From: Monoplex corrugatus
Taxonomy: Eukaryota > Mollusca > Gastropoda > Littorinimorpha > Ranellidae
Direction of reading: 5' to 3'
Length of the DNA stretch: 64,000 nt
Assembly: GCA_030674185.1 (NCBI GenBank)
Contig: CM060312.1
Coordinates: 51,710,807 to 51,774,806, forward strand
A model generated the notes under the pieces. It did not search any database. It had not been told where the DNA came from and worked only from the letters and a program-made list of their open reading frames with translations. Position 1 is the stretch's first letter; each line of letters opens with the position of its first letter. Shown piece after piece: positions 30,992-43,242 of the stretch. The position numbers and the translations under genes are program-made.

Positions 30992-31214
30992 ATGGAATAT
31001 CATTCTGCGGAAAGCTGAGGACCGTGAGGAGTGGAGGAAGTTGGTTGCAAAATCTTCAGTGGTGCCCCAACGGTCAACCAGACTACGGGACTGATGATGA
31101 TGATGATGATATGACTGTATTGTTTATAGCCGTGTTGTAAACTTTAATGTTATGCCTTGTCCTCAAGTTACTGGTGTTTTGTTTTGTTTCGTTTCTCCTT
31201 TGTTAGTTGTATGG

Positions 31215-31215
31215 T

Positions 31216-31253
<38 letters not shown>

Positions 31254-31430
31254 CTCTCTCTTTGTGTCTGTCTCTCTCTCTGTGTCTGTCTCTCTGTCTG
31301 TCTGTCTTTCTCTCTGTCTGTCTCTCTCTGTTCTCTCTCTTTCTCTGTCTCTTTCTGTCTGTCTGTCTCTCTGTCTGTCTCTCTGTCTTTGTCTCTGTCT
31401 GTCTCTCTGTCTCTCTGTGTGTCTTCTTTA
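31215..31430. repeat. (TC)n / (TCTG)n microsatellite
   Basis: CT-rich compound repeat shortly after the LINE tail. Confidence 0.95.
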
Positions 31431-31479
31431 TTATTTTGTTGCCTGTCTACTTGATGCGTTTTTAATGTGTTGTTGTCAG

Positions 31480-31558
31480 TGTGTGTGTGTGTGTATGTGT
31501 GTGTATTTGTATGCATGCATGCATGCATGCATGCATGCGTGCGTGCGTGCGTGTGTGT

Positions 31559-31602
<44 letters not shown>

Positions 31603-31723
31603 GTGTGTGTGTGTGTGTGTGTGTTGTGAGTGAATTCGAAATAGTTCCAATTCGGCGTATGTTGTTGTTTATTTCAGGGTTTTCTTCATTGCCTATCTCT
31701 CTCTCTGTGTATGTGTGTGTATG

Positions 31724-31805
<82 letters not shown>
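31480..31805. repeat. Two (TG)n tracts with (TGCA)n
   Basis: TG runs at 31,480-31,500, 31,560-31,625 and 31,720-31,805, and GCAT/GCGT repeats at 31,510-31,552. Confidence 0.95.
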
Positions 31806-31806
<1 letters not shown>

Positions 31807-31905
31807 CGTATGTCTATGGGCGCGTGTGCGCGATTGCTCGTGCCGCGTGTCTAATGTGTATATGTGTGCTTAGTTTTCGTGTTTTTTCTCGTCTTTTTGG
31901 ACTCG

Positions 31906-31911
<6 letters not shown>

Positions 31912-31978
<67 letters not shown>
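31912..31978. repeat. (GA)n microsatellite
   Basis: GA run followed by GACA repeats. Confidence 0.95.
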
Positions 31979-31979
<1 letters not shown>

Positions 31980-31995
<16 letters not shown>

Positions 31996-32790
31996 GACAA
32001 ACAGACAAGAGAAAGAGAGACAGACAGAGAGAGAAACAACAACAAAGATAAGGAGAGAGGAAAAGGGAAAGAAAAAGAGAGACAGAGACTTCTTCAGACT
32101 TGCAGACTTCGACAATACATTCAAATGAACTGTTGCCCATACAAAGGGGCGGGAAAGCAATCCATAAGTATGCACACGATTATAAGCTTATGCATAGCTA
32201 TGATTCAGATTTAGACAAACATAGACATAATAACAAGAGACCAATACAATATGCGATGAAATCTCATCAAATCTCTTTACAATTTTGTATTGCGACTTTC
32301 TTCACATTATCTTCGTTCATGGACGAGAAAATTGATGACAATCTAAATACACTTGGGTGTTAGTAATATCTAGTCTGGGACGAAATCGATTCGCAAGTTA
32401 TTCAAACCATTACAGCACAGAAGAACACGAACTTCATCTTCGATGGATGACATAATCAACAGCTTATTATTTGTTTCTTGGTTGAACCTTTGTGAATGTA
32501 CTGCACATTTGAAATGCCACATCTGAGTCTTAAATGAACCTGTAAAAAGAATTCATTTAACTTCATTAGTGTATCCCACTCTTTAGAAATGTATCCGACT
32601 CTGTAGAAACAGTCATCTTAAACATCTTATAGAATAAAAATTTGTCACCATTGTGTGTGACACTGTCCGTTTCCTACCAACAATATTCAGTCAGTCTCTT
32701 CTTCAGACATTGTGAAAATTGTTCTTCACATTCCACACACTGGATTTCCTTTATACGAAAAAAAACATATCTGTCTGCTGTCTGTCTGTC
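31980..32790. other. Spacer sequence without recognised features
   Basis: About 800 bp, AT-rich. No gene, RNA or named repeat seen. Confidence 0.5.
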
Positions 32791-32793
32791 TCC

Positions 32794-32794
<1 letters not shown>

Positions 32795-32872
<78 letters not shown>
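32795..32872. repeat. (TA)n microsatellite
   Basis: TA run interrupted once by TATTATA. Confidence 0.95.
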
Positions 32873-32874
<2 letters not shown>

Positions 32875-33039
32875 ACCTATATATTTATATGGATATTTGA
32901 AACCCATGACAATTTCCCTTCGTATGATTTGGCAATCATCCTATCCTCGCCCATCTTTGCTTAATTTTAATCCATATTTTGACACAATATATATCTATAT
33001 ATCTATATATATCTAAAAGATGCAACATCTCTCCTTCAC

Positions 33040-33735
33040 AGTGTCAAAAGAACAGCAATGGAGATCAGGCTCCACCTCAATGCGAACAAACAGAGTTCAT
33101 CTGTCGGATCCAAGACGCATCAGAAGGTATGAGAAGTCTCAATGCAGATACCATCAAACGTGTTCAAGACTTTAAATACCTTGGCAGCTACATTGAATCC
33201 ACAGAACAAGACGTCAACACCAGACTAGGCAATGCCTGGGGCGCATTAAATAAACTGGACAAAATCTGGAAATCCAATCTACCAGACAACCTGAAAAGGA
33301 ACTTCTTCCGAGCAGCAGTAGACTCCGTTCTTATATATGGCTCGATGTCTTGGACCCTATCAACGTCAGTGGAGAAGAAGATTGATGGAGCATACACATG
33401 AATGCTGCGTGCAGCCCTGAACAAATCCTGGAGAGAAGATCCAACTAACAAAGAGTTATATGGTAAGATCCCACCAACCAGTAAATCAATATGCCAACGA
33501 AGACTGTGCTTCGCGGGACACTCCTTGCGTAGAAAAGAAGAACTGGTGGGGGATGTTCTACTATGGAGACCCAGCCACGGCAAACAAAGACCAGGACGTC
33601 CAAAGAAGACCTACATCAACCAACTGATCGATGATACGGGTTGTCAGTATGATGAACTACCTACTGCAATGTCTGACAGAGAAGGATGGAAGAAACGTGT
33701 CATGGATAGCCGAGCAAGCTCGACATGATGATGAT
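33040..33735 (+). pseudogene. Second LINE type: RT C-terminal region and tail
   Basis: From about 33,046 one frame encodes VQDFKYLGSYIESTEQDVNT, LIYGSMSWTLSTSVEKKIDG, a TGA stop at 33,399, then MLRAALNKSWRED, RRLCFAGHSLRRKEE and HGKQRPGRPKKTYINQL, ending in ATGATGATGATATG. The layout (RT end, C-terminal HC-like region, ATG-type tail) is RTE-like, but the protein is clearly different from the family at 27,740 and from the recurrent tails. It is 5'-truncated and flanked by (TA)n on both sides. Confidence 0.75.
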
Positions 33736-33744
33736 GATATGTAT

Positions 33745-33800
33745 ATGTATATACATATATGTATATATATATATTTATATATATATATGTATATATCTTA

Positions 33801-33842
<42 letters not shown>
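33745..33842. repeat. (TA)n microsatellite
   Basis: TA/TATG run between two LINE remnants. It may have grown from the tail of the upstream element. Confidence 0.95.
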
Positions 33843-33854
33843 CATATTGAATGT

Positions 33855-36312
33855 AAATCACAGAAAGTTACAATAATAATGGGAGATTTTAATGCTAAAG
33901 TGGGACAGGATAGGGTGGATGATATAGTTGGACCTCATGGCCTTGGTACACAAAATGAAAGGGGAGGGAAACTTGAGTAATGGGCACAGATGAATGAGAT
34001 CATAGTAGGAAACAACTGGTTTGAGCAGTCTAACAGAAGAAAATGGACATGGATGAGCCCAGGAAATAATTCCAAAAGTCAAATTGACTACATCCCGATC
34101 AATAAACGATTTAGAAATTCTTTGCTGACAGCAAAAACACTTCCAGGAGCAGACTGCACAGTGACCACGATCCTGTAAGGGGAAGATTTAGGCTGAAACT
34201 AAGGAAAAGTAAACAGACCAAAAGTAACATCAAACTAAATCTGGGACTGTAAGACAGATGAAGCAACATGTAAAAAATTTACGTACATGATCAAAACAAA
34301 CTCAGTGCTCTGGAAGACGGTGACAGTGAGGAACAATGAACAAAGTTCAGATTTCGATAAATGAAGCTTGCGAAGAAATCCCTAGAGTAGATAGAAAAGC
34401 AAAAAAGAACTGGATGACAAAAGAAATCATAGACTTGATGGAAGAACGGAAGAAAGCAAAGGGAAAAGAGGAAATATACAGGAAGATAATCAAATAAATC
34501 AGGAACAGGTGCAATGAAGCTAAGGAAGCTTGGCTGAAACAAAGTGCAAAGAAATAGAAGACCAACACAAAACAGATCCTCAGAGTATATACAGAATAAT
34601 TGAAGAAAAAGCCCACAGGAAAAATACATGTACATCAACTGGTTGCTTAAAATCGAAAGATGGTACGCTTATCATGGAAAACAAAAACAAAACAAAACAA
34701 AACAAAACAAAGTATGAGATAGATGGGTAGAGTACATTAAAGACATTTATGAAGATGACAGAAACGAAGAAGACATTATAAGAAAGAACGTCGAAGGACC
34801 ACCCATAATGAAAGATGAAGTTAGAGCAGCACTGAAAAAGATGAAACAGGAAAAGTCCCAGTACCAGACAATATTACTACAGAGATGATTGGAGCCCTGG
34901 AGGAATTCGGTATTGAAAAAATAACAATCCTCCTAAATGAAATTTATGATAATGGAAAAATCCCCAAAGATATGTCAAAATCAATTTTCTTTACACTTCC
35001 AAAGAAAACAGGGGCTATAGAATGCGAACTCCATCGTACAATCAGCTTGATGAGTCATGTAACAAAAGTCCTATTAAGAATAATCATGATGAGGATAAGG
35101 AATAGAATCAAACGAGAAAAAGCAGAAGAACAGTGTGGATTTGTCGAAGGGAAAGGAACTATAAAAACCATATACATGTACATCCTAAGAACTATCATAG
35201 AGAGGTCAATCGAGTTGACTAAGGATTCATATTTATGCTTTGTTGATTATACCAAGACTTTCAATCGGGTAAACCATGAAGAACTGATCAACCAACTAGA
35301 AAGACTTCACATTGATGGAAAAGATCTACGAATAATCAGAAATCTGTATTGAGAACAAACAGCAGCAATGAGAATAGAAAATTTAAACGATATAAGCTTA
35401 TTCCAAGATATCAAAAGAGGAGTCAGGCAATGTTGTGTTCTGTCACCAGATTTGTTTTCACTTTACAATGAAACCATCATGAGAAACCTAGAAGAATGCC
35501 CTGGATTAAAGGTTGGAGGAAAAATGATAAACAACATTCGTTACCAGATGACACCGTGCTTATTTCAGAAAATGAAAGGGACCTACAAAAGCCTGTGAAT
35601 ATAATAGAAATAGAAAGGAAAAATAAAGGGTTGGAGCTAAATAGCAAGAATACTGAAGTCATAGTAATCAGTGAAAACATGAAATCCCCTCATGCAAAAT
35701 AACAGCAAATGGCACAACTTTGAGACAGGTTGATAAGGTTTTAAATATCTGGGAACAGTCATCTCACCAGACGGCAGATGCACATCAGAAATAGCCAGCA
35801 GAATCGGCTAGCCAAAACGGCATTCAAGAAGATGAAAAGCATTCTTACCAACAAATGCCTATCAATTAACATCAGGAAGAGAGTTCTTGAATGTTACATA
35901 GAACCGATAATGCTATACAGTTGTGAGGCGTAGACAGTCAACATGCAAAGCCAGAACTAGACTGAGGCAGCCGAGATGTGGTTTCTGAGAAGAATGTTTC
36001 TAATTCTATGGACAGCAAAGAAAACAAACAAGACAGTCTTGATGGAGGCAGACACAAGAAGATCATTGATAAGGAAGATAAGGAAAAGAAAAGCAACATT
36101 TATAGGCCATTTTATGAGGAAAGGGGAATTAGATCACCTGGTCACAACAGAGAAAGAGAACACCAGGTAGACCCAGGGAGAAAATCATGGACGAAATTTG
36201 CAGGGTGGCTGAGGACAGAGAGGATAGAAGATGTGCTTGCAGCGACAAGGGATAGATGCATATGGAGGGCCATGATCGCCAACGCCATGCGGCAGGGCAC
36301 ATGATGATGATG
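33855..36312 (+). mobile_element. RTE-like LINE, longest copy of the recurrent ATG-tailed family
   Basis: 5'-truncated copy starting inside the endonuclease (IIMGDFNAKVGQD, then WTWMSPGNNSKSQIDYIPIN and a broken GAD..SDHD). The RT follows from about 34,885: LPKKTGAIECELHRTISLMS, EEQCGFVEGKGTI, CFVDYTKTFNRVNHEEL, GVRQCCVLSPDLFSLY. The catalytic motif is destroyed: NNIRY is followed by a one-base loss (TACCAGATGACACC in place of TACGCAGATGACACC). The familiar 3' end follows, with LWTAKKTNKTVLMEAD and the ATGATGATGATG tail at 36,300-36,314, 12 bp before the inner edge of the right arm. Many stops and shifts: inactive. Confidence 0.85.
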
Positions 36313-37207
36313 ATGTAAATATATCTCAACCTCGCATCATAAAAAGTTCTGTATACAAAAAAAAAATCATCATGTCAGTTGATAAAATGAGACTTCGGAA
36401 TTTCTGCCTAGTCAAAATTTTTTCAGAAATATCTTATTCCTGTAGTGAGACGTAATTTTCACATATTCTTTTTCTATCTCAACATTCTATCCGTCAGACA
36501 AGTTTTCCACATTTGAGCTCAAGGCTCAAGGCCCTACAAGGCCAAGGAAGATTTATCAAGTGAAAAAACGAAGTTAGATGTTATTGTCGTTTAAAGACCA
36601 GCCGACTGCATTGAGTCATATCAGGGCTAGAATCGCTTCAAAACGTACAACATTTCAACAGGAATAAAAAAAAAAAAGAATATTAAGTACACATATCAAT
36701 ACATTCGCGCACATAATCTAAGGACATGCCCCCCGGCGCTGACCATTCCGTCCAATTTATCGCATAGGGGATTTAAAAATTGAAGCATACCTTAGGACAC
36801 CAAAACATATATAAAAACGGGCATAAAGTACCTAAAATTGCTTCTGCATATCTCAGCTCTCTAGATCCAAAAATGCACTTATTAATACATGTACTAAATT
36901 ATAATCCTAAGAAAAAGTACGTAAGACTTTATCAAACACATGCAGGTGAATGGACCAGCAAGACATAAAATTACAGCAAGAAATGACAGAAAGCAAAGGA
37001 ACAAGGCAGAAACAAGGAGAGCGACAGAAAAGAGGAACGATCTAACACATAATTTCCAGAAGGTGGGGATACTATTTATACTGAAAGAGCCCCCGGCATT
37101 TCCGCGGGGAAGTGAAAAACAAGAAAGAGAGAAAAGCCACTAAACTAGTGACCAAGGTTACACTCCAAGACCAGGAAAGTTTCAAAAATAATCTAAAACC
37201 CATTTCA

Positions 37208-37299
<92 letters not shown>

Positions 37300-37328
37300 C
37301 CACACACACACACACACAACCACACACA

Positions 37329-37410
<82 letters not shown>
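37208..37410. repeat. (CA)n microsatellite
   Basis: About 200 bp CA run just beyond the stop codon of the right-arm last exon, so probably in its 3' untranslated region (TG in the transcript). Confidence 0.95.
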
Positions 37411-37412
<2 letters not shown>

Positions 37413-37480
37413 ACCACACACGCAATACAGCATACTCTCGTGTCATTACATTTCTGCGCTGATTTCATTCACTACTACTC

Positions 37481-37780
37481 CTAACGTATTGTTCCGTATT
37501 TTGTGTCATGCTGTTTATGTCCAAACTGAGTCTCGTTCTCCCCTGTCAGACGGCTCTGCTCTGATTCGTGATATTCGGCAAGCACAGGAATTGTGGAGGA
37601 ATAATCATCCCTTTCTGAATCCACGTTGGTATCGTCTGCGCTTTGATTTGAGGTTGCTCTGAGTGGCATCCCTTCTGCCCATGGCTGTAGTGTAGCGTCC
37701 GCCATTATGTTAAAGATGACACAACATGCAAGGTGAATGATGCCAACAACCAGGTATATAGTCTGCCACGATTTCAGACT
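37481..37780 (-). CDS. SLC17-like transporter last exon (right copy), intact
   Basis: A 300-bp terminal exon of 99 codons plus TAG. SLKSWQTIYLVVGIIHLACC then VIFNIMADATLQPWAEG is the final helix and the SLC17 '.QPWA' motif, followed by a ~60-residue polar tail rich in S, D, E and N (DDYSSTIPVLAEYHESEQSR and onward). Acceptor TTTTTTACAG. Phase 0 start fits the AAG/GTGGGT end of the preceding exon. It is open, unlike the left copy. Confidence 0.8.
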   Translation of the reverse strand, partial: SLKSWQTIYLVVGIIHLACCVIFNIMADATLQPWAEGMPLRATSNQSADDTNVDSERDDYSSTIPVLAEYHESEQSRLTGENETQFGHKQHDTKYGTIR

Positions 37781-38686
37781 CTGTAAAAAATGGGACAATA
37801 TTAAACACATGTGCATACAGCAGAAAACAACAAGGACTTGAAGACAGTAAGGACAATAATACCACCTGTAATATCATGGACGAAACCAAACATTTAAATA
37901 ACTGTTGATGGGTTTTAAATGAAACTGCAGATATTTTACTATTCTGAAGTTAAGATAAAAATATCACATCGCAGAGCAAAATATCGATGCCAATCTTCTC
38001 TCTTTTACTGCATTACCTTCCCTGGTCCTAAAGAGGGACAGGTAGCCACTTATAGCCGGGATGAGTCAGGTGACGTGGCCAAGCCAGAACAAATTTCTGG
38101 TCTTACATCCATGTTGGCAACCACGCTAGACTGTGCTTAACCTCTGCTTGTGGCATCAAGTGAAGTCATGGGGTGAATTAAGCATCGTGTAAACAATCAG
38201 GGAAAATAACACACCTAAGTAGTCAATGAGGATAACAGTACAATCTGCTGGTTACATCATGGGGGGAATAAAAACAATCTGTGGAGACAGGAGGGGGAGG
38301 AGGGTTAATACAACCTGTACAGTTTGACTGAGCTTGACGCTGACAATAATATGAAATATAAAAAAAACAGAACGCCTTCGTCGACGACACACACACGCTC
38401 AGAACACTGGCTTAGCCTGTCCTTCAGGCAAATTCTAGCTCTTCACACTGCCTTTTCTTCTTGTGTGCTCGCCGCTTTGCTTTCTTCATTGCAACATTTC
38501 TCGTTTGGCTTTCGTGTATGTAACGCGTTCAGGTAAGGGGAAAGCACTGTTCATGTCTTCCCTTGAATTTTGTCCAAGGATAACACCTTGCCATAATCAG
38601 TTTGACCGTCTTGCTGACAACGCGTATATCGTGGGTTGAATCCTCAGCTGTACTACAGGGTCTTTTTGTGCCAGCTGGCTCTGTGT

Positions 38687-38688
<2 letters not shown>
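37781..38688. other. Arm-shared intron sequence, no gene seen
   Basis: Reverse counterpart of 21,461-22,393. No exon, RNA gene or named repeat recognised. Confidence 0.5.
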
Positions 38689-38689
<1 letters not shown>

Positions 38690-38744
<55 letters not shown>

Positions 38745-39160
38745 CCATCACCATCATCATCATCATGTGCTCTGCCACATGGCATTGGCGATCATGGCCC
38801 TTTATATGTATCTATCCCTTGTCACCGCAAGCAAGTCTTCCACCCTCTCTGTCCTCAGCCACCTGTCCAATATTTTCTCCCTGGGTCTGCCTGGTGTTCT
38901 CTTTCCCTCCAGCTTTCCTGTTGTGACCAGGTGCTCTAATTCCCCTTTCCTCATAAAATGGTCTGTAAATTTTGCTTGTCTTTTCTTAATCTTCGTTATC
39001 AATAATCTTCTTGTGCTTTGCCTCCATCAAGACTATCTTTGTTTTCTTTGCTGTCCATGGAACTCTCAACATTCTTCTTAGAAACCACATTTTGGCTGCC
39101 TCAATCTTGTTGTGACTTTGCGTGTTGACTGTCCACGCCTCACAACCGTATAACTGTGTA
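38690..39160 (-). mobile_element. RTE-like LINE 3' end with expanded (CAT)n
   Basis: (ATC)n at 38,690-38,766 is the reversed, expanded tail. Then the reversed C-terminal coding follows to GCCTCACAACCGTATAAC (LYGCEAWT). Counterpart of 21,006-21,460. Confidence 0.85.
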
Positions 39161-39682
39161 CAGACCTGTGAATTCAAGAGCTGATATCTTGAGTTCAGTG
39201 CCAGCCTACAACATACAAACTGGCCTGTTTGCTGCCCATCTTAATGCTCCAGTCCTTCTGGTGGCGTCAGCTTAGTGTTTCATAGGTCCCATTTCCAGAT
39301 TTCGCCAGAGTATGGGTTTTGAGCAGACTCGATGAATATGCTTGATCATGATGACTGGCAGTTTGGGTGGAGTCGCATACAGAACTGTTTGGTACATGTA
39401 CGATGAATTTCTTCTTGCACAATCTCTAAACTCCCCAAAATCCAGTCCCAATCCTAACCTTATCTCAAACCCAGTCCTCTAGATCAGTTTTTCTGCCGAC
39501 AAGAGAGTTTAAGTATTAGGGGCTAAGATCATAGTTGGGTTTAGCTCTTAGTGTTGTCAGAAGTAGTAAAGTCCCGTCGTGAATTCTTGTGCGAGATCTG
39601 CACAGCGGGGTAGGTGGAAAGGGGAAAAGGGAGGGGAGGAGGAGGAGACCTACCCCAAACCTCCACCAAGGTAAGAACCCAC

Positions 39683-39810
39683 CTTCGCTTTTCCCGCGAT
39701 CTTTGAGGCGAAAGCGGTGACTAGCACCCCTCCCAATCTGCCAGACAGCATCACGCCACAGACAATACTGGAGTACTGGGGTGACATGTCGAATGGCAAA
39801 GGCCCAAAAC
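39683..39810 (-). CDS. SLC17-like transporter exon 6 (right copy)
   Basis: A 128-bp exon, phase 1 to 0: (G)FGPLPFDMSPQYSSIVCGVM then LSGRLGGVLVTAFASKIAGK then AK. Acceptor TTTGCAG; donor AAG/GTGGGT. Compared with the left copy, substitutions fall almost only at sites that change the residue (for example S to F, Y to C, T to R, Q to K). Confidence 0.75.
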
Positions 39811-39884
39811 CTGCAAACCATACACAATCGTCATGCCGGCTGTAACAAAAACAAAACAAAAAAATACAGAAGGATTTTTGGTCC

Positions 39885-40165
39885 CGACCGTCTCCTATTA
39901 AGAACTCGGCGTGCTATGGGATAGATGAGAAGACTGGGCAACACCACACAGTCGTGGAGCTTTATCCACTTTACGGATGCATCATTCAGGGTATTGCTCA
40001 AATTTCCTGAAAATGCTGCAAGTGTTAGTACCTCGCGGACCTGGTTGACGCCAGGATATGTTATGAAAGTAAGCGTAGATTACAGCCCCGTCACACAGTC
40101 TCATATGAAACTTCATAGTGCCATCCCCGATATTCCCATTCTTATCATAACAGCATTGTCACATA
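39885..40165 (+). mobile_element. S2-like SINE, uninterrupted right-arm copy
   Basis: CTCGGCGTGCTATGGGATAG, CCTGGTTGACGCCAGGATAT, GTCACACAGTCTCATATG and CCATTCTTATCATAACAG in one piece. In the left arm this copy is split at 15,546/19,857. Confidence 0.65.
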
Positions 40166-40294
40166 TTGTGCCAGATTCTGTGACCCTTCATACCCTGCTC
40201 TTGTGCTGACTTTTTTGGGTAGAGAGTATCACTATCATCTATTTTTACTTTCATTCTAATATCTGTTAATATTTTTGATGAACTATGTTTATGT

Positions 40295-40550
40295 TGCATT
40301 GCTGTGTGTATCTGATCGTTTTTGCTTTGCATTAATATATTTACATTACAACCCTCCCGATTGTTTTTGCTTTGCATTAACGTTTTTACATGGCAACCCT
40401 CCCGATTGTTTGCTTTGCGTTAACGTATTTACATGGCAACCCTCTCGATTGTTTTTGCTTTGCATAACGTATTTAATGCAACCCTCCCGATTGTTTTGCT
40501 TGCATTAACGTATTTACATGGCACCCTCCGATTTTTCTTTGCTTTGCAAG
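40295..40550. repeat. ~45-bp minisatellite, first part
   Basis: Repeats of CAACCCTCCCGATTGTTTTT followed by GCTTTGCATTAACGTATTTA and CATGG. Right arm only. Confidence 0.9.
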
Positions 40551-41760
40551 ATGGTATACTACCTAGAGTTTGACGAAAAACCATTTTTATTGTTTCTCAA
40601 TCACGTTGATATCTTCTAATAGCACAATGTCTCTAGTTTCATGTACAATTTGAATAAGATCGATCTGTGGCTTAGGTTTTGAGCTATGGTCCTTCAAAGT
40701 ACATGGGTGTATGCCTCTCTGTGAGTAAAAATGGCGACTTTTGGTAAAAAAAAAATCAGCAGTTTTGTACACCAAGAAAAGAGTCGTCTGCTGCAGAAAA
40801 TAATAACTTCTGCCGGGCGCTGTGACCAGGGTGACCAGTTCATTGCAAATGGCTGCCTCCACATGTGCTTGATTATTTGAAGTTTTTGAAATGATTTATT
40901 TTGTAAATTGACAAAGTAGACTGTTAAAACGGTCTAAGAAAGGAGATACTGTGGAAATAAGTACACAAAACAGCCAAAGATTGATCTAGAACGTGAACTC
41001 GACAGCAGTGAAGAAGAAACCGGTCAATCTGAAGTTCAAAACAACGCTGTTTCTTCATGTTCACAACATCAAAGTGCCAAGCCTACTCGATCTAAGGTGA
41101 AAAGTCAGAACCTGTATGACATTATGAAAGATTCTAGTGAAAGTTCTAGTGATTCTAGTGAGAAGAAGGCAAAGGAGACTTGGGCTACATGAAGAAAAAG
41201 CAGAGAGAGAGGGTCAGCCTTATCTAGCAGGTACTCACTGAGGTAGACTAAGTACTATATGTTGATTCGGGTGTCCCGTTTTGTCCAAAAAACGACACAT
41301 TTTGAGACATGTACCACGATAACTTTTTTATTTATTGAAATAAATGCTTGAAATTCGGCATACTAAATGCTGAAATCCATCTCTTGGTCATGAAGGTTAA
41401 TAAATTTTAGTATATGCATTACAACTGTATGGCATCATCTCAGTAAGGGTAAAAAGCGTGTAAATTTAGCGCATTTTGGCTGTGGTCCTGTATAGTTAGT
41501 ATCAATGAGAGGCACATATTCGATTTACTTCATGACCATGCTAACGTCACTGCAATAACATGAACAAAATTGCAAGAAACTAGGATGCTCTGCTTTTGTT
41601 CTAGCATGCAAAAGTGAACCACTATTTAGGCCGGTTACAAAAATATATTTTTAAGTAATTAATTCCAGAAGAGGTTGGTTGTAACACAAATCAAACAAAT
41701 TAAAATGTATTAGTTCTCAGACATTACTCTTGCATTGTGCAAAATTTGAAGTAAATCTTT
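40551..41760. other. 1.2-kb unidentified segment inside the 45-bp array
   Basis: No coherent gene. A plus-strand stretch near 40,985-41,190 can be read as an acidic, Ser-rich peptide (ERELDSSEEETGQSEVQNN; DIMKDSSESSSDSSEKK) of the type seen at DNA-transposon transposase N-termini. No catalytic core was seen. 40,700-40,870 contains TGGCGACTTTTGG and AATGGCTGCCTCC. Absent from the left arm. Confidence 0.3.
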
Positions 41761-41761
41761 T

Positions 41762-41925
41762 AATAAACATCAAACCCTCCCGATTGTTTTGCATTGCATT
41801 AACGTATTTACATGGCAACCCTCCCGATTGTTTTTGCTTTGCATTCACATATTGACATGGCAACCCTCCCGATTGTTTTTGCTTTGCATTCACGTATTTA
41901 CATGGCAAACCTCCCACTACCTCCT
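41762..41925. repeat. ~45-bp minisatellite, second part
   Basis: At least three further units of the array at 40,295-40,550, in the same orientation. Confidence 0.9.
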
Positions 41926-43010
41926 AACGATCTTTTTAAATGCAGCGAACATTCTATGACATGGACTATCTGTATTATATATAAACGGAATTATCATCAT
42001 TATTACATACATCTTAAAAGCAACTCAGTAAGCTGTCTGCAAATGTCCTATCACTCTCCATACACGCATACCAAATGACAACATTACCTGCACTAGCATA
42101 CACCACTGTACGCTCTTTTATAAGTGCAGGACTGACAAGATACACATGCCTGTTTCTTTCGTCCCCATTTGTATTTTAAAAAAGTAAATATTGGTAGAGT
42201 AAAATGTGCATCATTTTGTCCACCACTGCAGGTGCCAGAACAACACATTTAGCTTGTGGCTTGGCCGCTGACTTCAGGAATCAGGCCTGATGACCCGTAG
42301 GGAAAGACCTGCTGGTGGCTCAGAAAGACGGCTAAACTTGGGATCCCTTTCGGGGCATATCAGACCTTGCTGAACAGCAAAACGAGCTGTGTCTAGAGCA
42401 TCATGTCTGACCACCTTAGCGGTCGTTCGAACAGTTCTTGTGGTTGCGGTCAAGCAATGTTTGGAACTTCCGACTGCTAAATGTTGACACTACAATAAGA
42501 GGAATGGAGCTGGCAGCTATTCAAAAATGATGACTGGATGGGCTGTCCAAAAGAGAAATGAAAGCCCAAAGTGGTGCGAGAAAGGGCTCTTCCATTCTCT
42601 ATGGTCTGAAGGCTGAGCTGGACCTGGTTGGTGCACATTGTGTGGCTATGTCCCGGGACTAGTCATCTCCCCAACATGCCATTCGGTTTGTAAACAAGGT
42701 AACTGATGACTGGGTCCGAATGGTCATGCATCACATGGACATCCCCTTTTGCTTGATGACATGACTATCGAGTGGTATCGGGAGCTTGGGAAGTGACTGT
42801 CCGGAGAGTGACGAGGCATTGGTGCTCTGAGCCCTATCCAGCATCCTCTGGAGTTTCTTGTAAACTATAACAGGTTATTGTTGTTCGTCAGCACACCATC
42901 GACCCCAAGTTCATTCAGTTGAAGTCTCAGTGCCAGGAAGCCCATGACAGCCAATGATGTCAAGCCATCATAGAACTACCAACCAAAAGAGAACCTGTAA
43001 ATTGCTGGGA
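41926..43010. other. Right-arm-specific sequence of unknown origin
   Basis: About 1.1 kb absent from the left arm. Short broken frames only. The stretch 42,235-43,000 is GC-richer than its surroundings and may be a decayed mobile element, but I recognise no domain. Confidence 0.35.
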
Positions 43011-43061
43011 CACTTTGGTGGAATTCAAGACTAGTATGCATATTGTTTACAAAGAAAGTAC

Positions 43062-43170
43062 ACCAGTCACCGTGGTGTAGTGGTTTGTGCAACGGACTAC
43101 CGACTGGAAGATTGTGGGCTCGAATCCCTACCAGTTCCTTCAAAAATTAGTGTGTGTATGTGTTTTGTGT

Positions 43171-43242
<72 letters not shown>

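Larger units (their letters stand above)
27740..31110 (+). mobile_element. Nearly full-length RTE-like LINE, frameshifted
   Basis: About 3.37 kb: a 5' untranslated region (CACGTGCTGGCTCCAAGCGC at about 27,790), an endonuclease, a reverse transcriptase and a (GATGAT)n tail at 31,093-31,112. Coding moves between frames at about 28,738, 29,060-29,140, 29,290-29,530 and 30,960, so no intact protein remains. Endonuclease plus RT, no RNase H and a microsatellite tail point to the RTE clade. It lies entirely in the spacer. Confidence 0.85.
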
